Source of the DNA: a virus
IMG/VR virus record: IMGVR_UViG_3300048593_000331
Location: 1 to 25,976 of that record
Length of the DNA stretch: 25,976 bases
Direction: 5' to 3' (one strand)
Below the pieces are notes generated by a model. The model saw only the letters and a list, made by a program, of their open reading frames with translations, did no database searches and had not been told where the DNA came from. This document shows positions 21,539 to 25,976 of the stretch, piece after piece. How positions within the stretch are numbered: position 1 is the first letter of the stretch; the number at the start of each line of letters is the position of its first letter. The position numbers and the translations under genes are program-made.

Positions 21539-21561
21539 AAAAAAGCCGCTCAGAGGCGGCT
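21539..21561 (-). terminator. Intrinsic terminator upstream of the capsid gene
   Basis: Read on the minus strand, AGCCGC, a 6-nt loop CTCTGA and GCGGCT form a perfect stem, immediately followed by a T run, so the full element is stem then TTTTTT (21544-21539). It is located 50 nt after the protease stop (21612) and 24 nt before the capsid start codon, upstream of the AAGGA binding site. No clear promoter consensus is seen between it and the start codon. Confidence 0.85.
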
Positions 21562-21611
21562 GGGTCATTCGCCTTGCAGCGAATCGGGGGTGCCTTGCGG
21601 CGGGTCTTGGG

Positions 21612-22349
21612 TCAGAGCAGCGCAGCGGCTAGCCGGCGCTTGAGGGCGGCGGCGTCTGCCTTGGCGGCTGGGGACGGCTCGGGTTCTGGTTGGGGGGCGG
21701 GCTGGGCGGGCGCCTTGGCATAGGCGCTCAGGTCCCAGCGGGCGCTGGCGCTGGCGTCCTGGCCGGCCACCTTGTCGGCAAAGCCGTGCTGCACAGCCTC
21801 TTCGGCGGTGAACCAGGTCTCGGCGGCCATCCAGTCGGCAATCTGCGGCTTTTCGCCACCGGTGCGGGCTGCGTAGGTGTCCACCAGCGTGCTGTCGATT
21901 TTTTCCAGCAGCCCGGCGGTCTCCATCATGTCGTTGGCGTTGCCGAACGCAATGGACCAGGCCTTGTGGATCATGAACAGAGAACCGGGCGCAATGACAA
22001 TCTCGTCGGCTGCCATGGCGATGAAGGTGGCCGCGCTGGCGGCCAGTCCATCGATGTGCGCCACCACCTTGGCCGGGTGCTCGCGCAGGGCCTGCTCGAT
22101 GGCGCGGGCGGCAAACACCGAGCCGCCAGGGGAGTTGATGCGCAGGTGGATGGTGTCGGCCTTGATGCCGCGCAGCGCCTTCACGAAGGGCTGCGGCGCC
22201 ACGCCGCCCCAGTATTCGGCCTCGGCCTCATCGGACACGACCGCTTCGTACAGGAAGACTTCGGCCTCGTTCTCGCCCTTGGCCACCACGTCGAAGCGGC
22301 GGCCGGCGCAGGCCTTGTTATTCGCCAGCAGGCGCAGGTAGGGGTTCAT
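21612..22349 (-). CDS. ClpP-like head maturation protease (245 aa)
   Basis: This is a ClpP-type (S14) serine protease. The oxyanion-region motif LRINSPGGSV (residues 69-78), nucleophile Ser105 in GLAASAATFIA, catalytic His128 in LFMIHKAW, and the FTAEEAVQHGFADKV motif match the fold, with an Asp in the helix near 152-157 a candidate third residue. The C-terminal 40 residues are a Pro/Ala-rich tail (PAQPAPQPEPEPSP) beyond the catalytic domain. It cleaves the capsid delta domain and itself during head maturation. The start at 22349 overlaps the portal gene by 32 nt, with GAGG about 9 nt upstream. It is the third gene of the packaging block, the usual order being portal, protease, capsid. Confidence 0.92.
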   Translation of the reverse strand: MNPYLRLLANNKACAGRRFDVVAKGENEAEVFLYEAVVSDEAEAEYWGGVAPQPFVKALRGIKADTIHLRINSPGGSVFAARAIEQALREHPAKVVAHIDGLAASAATFIAMAADEIVIAPGSLFMIHKAWSIAFGNANDMMETAGLLEKIDSTLVDTYAARTGGEKPQIADWMAAETWFTAEEAVQHGFADKVAGQDASASARWDLSAYAKAPAQPAPQPEPEPSPAAKADAAALKRRLAAALL

Positions 22350-23628
22350 TGTTCATGGCCTCATCAAAAGTGGTGTCGGCGGGCAGGTTTTCGAGCTTGC
22401 GGATTTCGCTAGGCTTCATCCATCCGGGTTCACCAGCGCGGCCCAGGGCCACGCGGTAAGCCTCGTAACGGCCCTTGATGTCGCCACGCTCCAGCCCGGC
22501 GGTGACGAACTCGCAGAAGTTGCGCGAGGTCTTGAAGAGCTTGTTGTTGAACTCTTGCTCGATGGCGACCAGGTGTCGCTGCAGCGTGTACTTGACGAAG
22601 CCGATGCCCATCTCGCCAATGCCGCTACCCCAGCTGGTGGTCTTTTCGGTGTGGCCGATCATGAAAGGCGGCACGCCCATCACACGGCAAACCTCTTCAA
22701 TCTGGAATTTGCGCGTGGCCAGCAGTTGCGCGTCTTCTGCGCTCAGCGTGAGCTGGTGCAGCTTCATGCCGCCCGACAGAACCACCGGCGCACGCTTGGA
22801 CCCCTGGCCGCTGTGGCGCTCCAGAAAGGTCTTGCGGATCTGGTCGGCCTGTTCCGCCGTGACGTTGCCGGGAATCTCGAACGCAAAGTCGGGCCGGGCG
22901 CCGTCTTTGAGGAAGGTTCCGGCCTGCTCGTCAGCCGTGAGGGCGATGCCGGCCGGGTTGCGCAGCGCGTATTTGAGCTGGCTCATGCTTCGCACGCCAT
23001 CAAACCCGGGGCCGGGCACGTGGATCATGTCGTCCTGCTCGATGCGCTCGATCTTGCCGCCCGCCTCTTCGGGCAGGATGCTGTAGACCAGTCGACCATC
23101 GGTGTCGCGCTCCACACGCACGCGCGACGGATGGCAGGGCTCGAATCCCTCCACCGCCCCGCTGTACCGTGCGCGGCGGATGATGGCGAACGCATCGCCA
23201 TGGAACAGCCGCGAGGTGACCAGGTACTCCCAGAAGGCCGCAGCACTCCAGGCGGCGGCCGGGCGCTCGTTCAGCATCCACCAGGTGGCGTCCTTGTACG
23301 ATTCGCGGTCATCACCTGCGCGGCGGTAGAAGTGCAGCGGCAAGCTGGCCACGCTGCCGGAAATGAGGTTCACGCAAGCCACCACGGCAGAGATGGAACG
23401 GGCAGTGGCCTCATTCACACCAACACCAGCCGAAGCCGCGCCGCCGTTGATGAATTCATCCCACGACACGCCAGCCCACTGCAGGGCCTGCGGCCCGGAC
23501 GGCGCGCGCGCGGCCACGTCCTTGAGTTGCCCGGATGCCGCACGGGTTTGCATCCACCGCGCGAGCACGGCCGAGCCCGGCGCGGCAGCACGGCGCTGCG
23601 CCTCGGCAAAGGTCTGCTGGTTGTTCAT
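22318..23628 (-). CDS. Portal protein (436 aa)
   Basis: The protein belongs to the HK97-type Phage_portal family. Features include an N-terminal flexible region (MNNQQTFAEAQRRAAAPGS), LPLHFYRRAGDD, HPSRVRVERDTDGRLVYSI, the conserved DDMIHVPGPGFDGVRSMSQL, and the later VCRVMGVPPFMIGHTEKTTS near the clip. It forms the dodecameric ring at one capsid vertex and channels DNA. The start is ATG 23628, overlapping the terminase stop as ATGA; the longer frame is Arg-rich antisense-like sequence of the terminase gene. The C-terminal 40 residues include the ENLPADTTFDEAMNN segment, and the gene overlaps the protease gene by 32 nt. Confidence 0.93.
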   Translation of the reverse strand: MNNQQTFAEAQRRAAAPGSAVLARWMQTRAASGQLKDVAARAPSGPQALQWAGVSWDEFINGGAASAGVGVNEATARSISAVVACVNLISGSVASLPLHFYRRAGDDRESYKDATWWMLNERPAAAWSAAAFWEYLVTSRLFHGDAFAIIRRARYSGAVEGFEPCHPSRVRVERDTDGRLVYSILPEEAGGKIERIEQDDMIHVPGPGFDGVRSMSQLKYALRNPAGIALTADEQAGTFLKDGARPDFAFEIPGNVTAEQADQIRKTFLERHSGQGSKRAPVVLSGGMKLHQLTLSAEDAQLLATRKFQIEEVCRVMGVPPFMIGHTEKTTSWGSGIGEMGIGFVKYTLQRHLVAIEQEFNNKLFKTSRNFCEFVTAGLERGDIKGRYEAYRVALGRAGEPGWMKPSEIRKLENLPADTTFDEAMNNEPLPAPAGE

Positions 23629-25343
23629 ACGTAGATTTGCGGTGTTGCGGTTTCGGTTTCGGCGCCATTGGCAGCGCCAACAGCCATCACAGCTGCCACG
23701 ATCAGGTCGATGCGGCCGGTGGCTTTCTCTTTGCTCAGCTTGCGGTTCTCGGCGTCGTCGCTCACGGTCACGGCGTTGGCCGCGCACCAGGTGAACACCG
23801 GGTGTCCGGGGTGCGCCACTTCACGGTTGAGCAGCGCGGTCTCGAAGGCTTCGATGGCCGGGCTCATGTCCTTGTAGCCCTGGCCGAACGGCACCATGTT
23901 CGGCAGCGTGATGCCGGCGTCTTCGGCCATGGCTTTCACGTCTTCCAGCCGCCAGCGGTCCACCGCCACGGCTTGCAGGTCGAACTGCTCGGCCAGCTCG
24001 GCCAGCCGGCGCACCAGGTGCAGGCGGCTCACAGCGCGGCCGGGCGTGGTTTCCAGGTAGCCGGCGTCACGCCAGGCCAGGTACGGCACGCGGTCCAGGT
24101 CTTCCTTGCGGGCCAGCCCTTCGTCGGGCAGCCACGCAAAGGGCACCAGCTTCCAGGGCTCGCCGGCTTCGGCGGGCTCTACGTACAGCACCAGCCCGGT
24201 CAGGTCGGTGGTGCTGCCCAGGTCGAACCCGGCCCAGGCGCGGCGCCCGCGCAGGGTCTGCCAGTCGTAGTCGACCTGGGCACCCAGCCACACATCGCCC
24301 GAGATCCACGGGTTGGCCGCGTCTGTCCACTGGCAGAAGTTCAGCCGGCGCACCAGCGCTTCCTTGCCGGGCATGCCGCGGGCTTCGGTCACCTGCTCGC
24401 GCAGGTACTTGATGCCCGGCAGGTTGGCGCCCTGCAGGCTGGGGTTGGCTTTCGCCCACACCTTTTCGTTGCGGAACGGGTCGTCTTTCTCGTCCAGCGC
24501 GCAGACGTAGCCGAAGAAGGCGTCGTCCTTCAGCATGCCGCTGCAGACCTTGGCGGCGTAGTCGTGGTACTGCCACCCGGGGCCGGTCTTGTTCGCGCCG
24601 CTGTTGGTGATCATGAGAATCAGCGCCTGGCGCCGGCTCTTCGTGCCGGCCCGCTGCATCTCGATCACCGTGTTGTTGCGGTGCTCGTGCACCTCATCAA
24701 TCAGGCTGATGTGTGGCCGCGGACCGCTCTGCCCGTCGTCGGCGCTGATGGGACGGAAGAAACTGCCCTTCTCCAGATACGCCAGGTTCCACACGTTCTC
24801 GCCGGTGCCGCTGCTCTTGAGCCGCGCATGCAAGGCCGGGGACTGCTGCCACATGGCCACCGCGTCACGGAAAAGGACCATGGCCTGATCCTTTTTCGTG
24901 GCTGCGGCGTAAATCTCGGCACGCGCCTCGCCATCGGCCACCAACCCATACATGCCGATGCCAGCCGCCAGCGGGCTCTTGCCGCTGCCCTTGGCTGTTT
25001 CGACGTAGCCCACCCGGAAGCGGCGCCAGCCGTCGGCACCCTTCCAGCCGAACAGGCTGCCCACGATGAACTGCTGCCAGTCCAGCAGCTCAAAGGCGGC
25101 GCCCTCGAACTCGCCGCCGTTCAGGCGCAGCACCACGCGGAAGAACTCGATGGCCCGCTCCGCCGCCACGCGGTCGAACGTCAGGCCGCGGTCGGCGCCG
25201 GTCTTGAGGTCTTCCAGGTGCCGCTTGCACGCATCGCGCACATGCGGGCCGGCAATCTTCTTGCCGCTGGCCACCGCCTTCGCGTAGGCCGTGACGGGAT
25301 CAGTGGAAGAACGACGCGGCCGGGTCGGCGGGCTTTTTTCCAT
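23625..25343 (-). CDS. terL: Terminase large subunit (572 aa; GTG 25349 would give 574)
   Basis: This packaging motor has both required parts. In 574-residue numbering, the ATPase has Walker A VETAKGSGKS (116-125), Walker B SLIDEV followed by His (215-221) with Glu219 as catalytic candidate, and the ITNSG coupling motif (247-251). The nuclease part has AGFDLGSTTDLTG with Asp376, VDRW with Asp464 and RIDLIVAAVMA with Asp548 as metal ligands. It belongs to the HK97 gp2-type Terminase_1 group. It overlaps the small subunit by about 44 nt in another frame and the portal as ATGA. The start is ambiguous between GTG 25349 and ATG 25343; ATG is preferred. Confidence 0.95.
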   Translation of the reverse strand: MEKSPPTRPRRSSTDPVTAYAKAVASGKKIAGPHVRDACKRHLEDLKTGADRGLTFDRVAAERAIEFFRVVLRLNGGEFEGAAFELLDWQQFIVGSLFGWKGADGWRRFRVGYVETAKGSGKSPLAAGIGMYGLVADGEARAEIYAAATKKDQAMVLFRDAVAMWQQSPALHARLKSSGTGENVWNLAYLEKGSFFRPISADDGQSGPRPHISLIDEVHEHRNNTVIEMQRAGTKSRRQALILMITNSGANKTGPGWQYHDYAAKVCSGMLKDDAFFGYVCALDEKDDPFRNEKVWAKANPSLQGANLPGIKYLREQVTEARGMPGKEALVRRLNFCQWTDAANPWISGDVWLGAQVDYDWQTLRGRRAWAGFDLGSTTDLTGLVLYVEPAEAGEPWKLVPFAWLPDEGLARKEDLDRVPYLAWRDAGYLETTPGRAVSRLHLVRRLAELAEQFDLQAVAVDRWRLEDVKAMAEDAGITLPNMVPFGQGYKDMSPAIEAFETALLNREVAHPGHPVFTWCAANAVTVSDDAENRKLSKEKATGRIDLIVAAVMAVGAANGAETETATPQIYV

Positions 25344-25806
25344 CGTCACCGAACAGCGAGCCCTGCGGGTTCACCTCGACGCGGGTGCGGTCCTGCGGCG
25401 TGCCGCCGAACTTGCCCAGCCACATGCCCAGCTGCTTGCTGCTCATGCTCTTGACCATCGCCCAGGGGTTCAGGTGCTCCCCCACAGCGCGCACCTCGCC
25501 TTCTTCGTCCTCGGCGTACTTGCACTTCACATCGTCCTCGCCCGTCTTGCGCACGGCGCGGCGGTAGTCCGCGGCGCTCTGGCACAAGGCGGCAAAGGCC
25601 ATCACGTCGATCTCAGAAAGAAGGTGAGCCTTGCGGAACTTCGGCGCTTCCTGCAGCCACACCTCTCGGGCGCCATCGCTCAGCCAGTCGGGCGGCGTCA
25701 GGTCGTTCAGGTAAGTCGGCTCTGGCTCGTTCTTGTTGATCGCACGCTTCCCCGGATTCCCCATTGCATTCTTTTTGGCTGTAGGTGTCGGGTTTCGTCC
25801 TGCCAT
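25300..25806 (-). CDS. terS: Terminase small subunit, P27 family (168 aa)
   Basis: The P27 pattern is clear: a basic start (MAGRNPTPTAKKNAMGNPGK), then PPDWLSDGAREVWLQEAPKF, the helix LLSEIDVMAFAALCQSAADY, and the C-terminal MVKSMSSKQLGMWLGKFGGT followed by a Pro/Arg segment (TPQDRTRV). It binds the packaging site on phage DNA and recruits the large subunit. The N-terminal basic portion suits DNA contact. ATG 25806 is preceded only by a weak GAG. An insert of acidic residues (KYAEDEEGEVRAVG) separates the two conserved halves. It is the first gene of the late block visible in this window. Confidence 0.9.
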   Translation of the reverse strand: MAGRNPTPTAKKNAMGNPGKRAINKNEPEPTYLNDLTPPDWLSDGAREVWLQEAPKFRKAHLLSEIDVMAFAALCQSAADYRRAVRKTGEDDVKCKYAEDEEGEVRAVGEHLNPWAMVKSMSSKQLGMWLGKFGGTPQDRTRVEVNPQGSLFGDDGKKPADPAASFFH

Positions 25807-25976
25807 AGTCTCGATGTGTGGCGCCTGGTGCCATCCTCTGGCGTGCTCACTCAGGGCCGGCCGGGTACGTCTGTTGTCCCGTCCGGCTTGCTTGCCCAGG
25901 CTGTAAAACTGTGCTGATCCACCCCCAGCCCTTGAACCCCTCCCCCCTCCCCATTTCGCGGCGCTGCGAGAAAAGG
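25807..25976 (-). other. Non-coding region before terS with G-quadruplex motif; possible packaging site
   Basis: No convincing gene is seen here. On the minus strand, 25952-25922 has five G tracts of 4, 6, 4, 3 and 5 bases, separated by 1, 1, 5 and 2 nt, a canonical G-quadruplex-forming motif. In HK97-like phages the cohesive-end site lies upstream of the small terminase gene, so this stretch could include it; this is inferred from gene order only. Whatever precedes it is outside the window. Confidence 0.4.

Noticed and set aside
23535-25454. A 639-codon plus-strand open frame opposite the terminase gene
   Set aside because: It is antisense to a clear large terminase with all motifs, and its composition is low-complexity His/Gly/Ala/Val, as expected of a shadow.
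1-25976. Integrase, attachment site, tRNA genes, CRISPR array or insertion sequence
   Set aside because: None was seen in either strand; prophage status is therefore inferred only from gene content and cannot be confirmed here.

Overview
The window carries the late region of a tailed, HK97/lambda-type siphophage, most likely a prophage in a high-GC betaproteobacterium (Burkholderiales, perhaps Comamonadaceae; inferred from codon use and the style of the tail and lysis proteins, with no host gene or attachment site to confirm it). No integrase, repressor, tRNA, CRISPR or IS element is visible, so integration is not proven from this window.

All late genes lie on the minus strand and read right to left in classical order. 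Packaging and head come first: small terminase (25806-25300), large terminase, portal, ClpP-like head protease, major capsid. The connector and tail-completion set follows: an 84-aa protein, gp6-like adaptor, head-closure protein, HK97 gp10-like protein and DUF3168 protein. Next come the major tail tube, the tail-assembly chaperone with a programmed -1 frameshift, the tape measure, a minor tail protein with a C-terminal jelly-roll-like domain, a DUF1833 protein, an NlpC/P60 peptidase and a gpJ-like tip protein. Then come fibre and chaperone genes and a lysis/envelope block: a possible permuted NlpC/P60-like protein, four consecutive membrane proteins and an Amidase_3 endolysin. The run ends with receptor-binding genes (a 771-aa fibre with a built-in alpha/beta-hydrolase and a repeat-containing fibre protein), an Rz spanin with Rz1 nested inside it, and a short basic ORF.

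Genes are tightly packed. Ten junctions are ATGA stop/start overlaps, which suggests translational coupling. The clearest regulatory features are a -1 frameshift signal (A AAA AAC, 6-nt spacer, 9-bp stem-loop) in the chaperone gene, and two intrinsic terminators placed just upstream of the two most abundant virion proteins, the major capsid and the tail tube.

The left 0.7 kb differs. It holds small plus-strand genes of visibly lower GC, converging on the late operon, with no recognisable function. The junction (about 690-840) carries a perfect 12-bp inverted repeat and a third copy of its core, possibly regulatory. The right end upstream of the small terminase is a short non-coding stretch with a strong G-quadruplex motif on the minus strand, where a packaging site would be expected.
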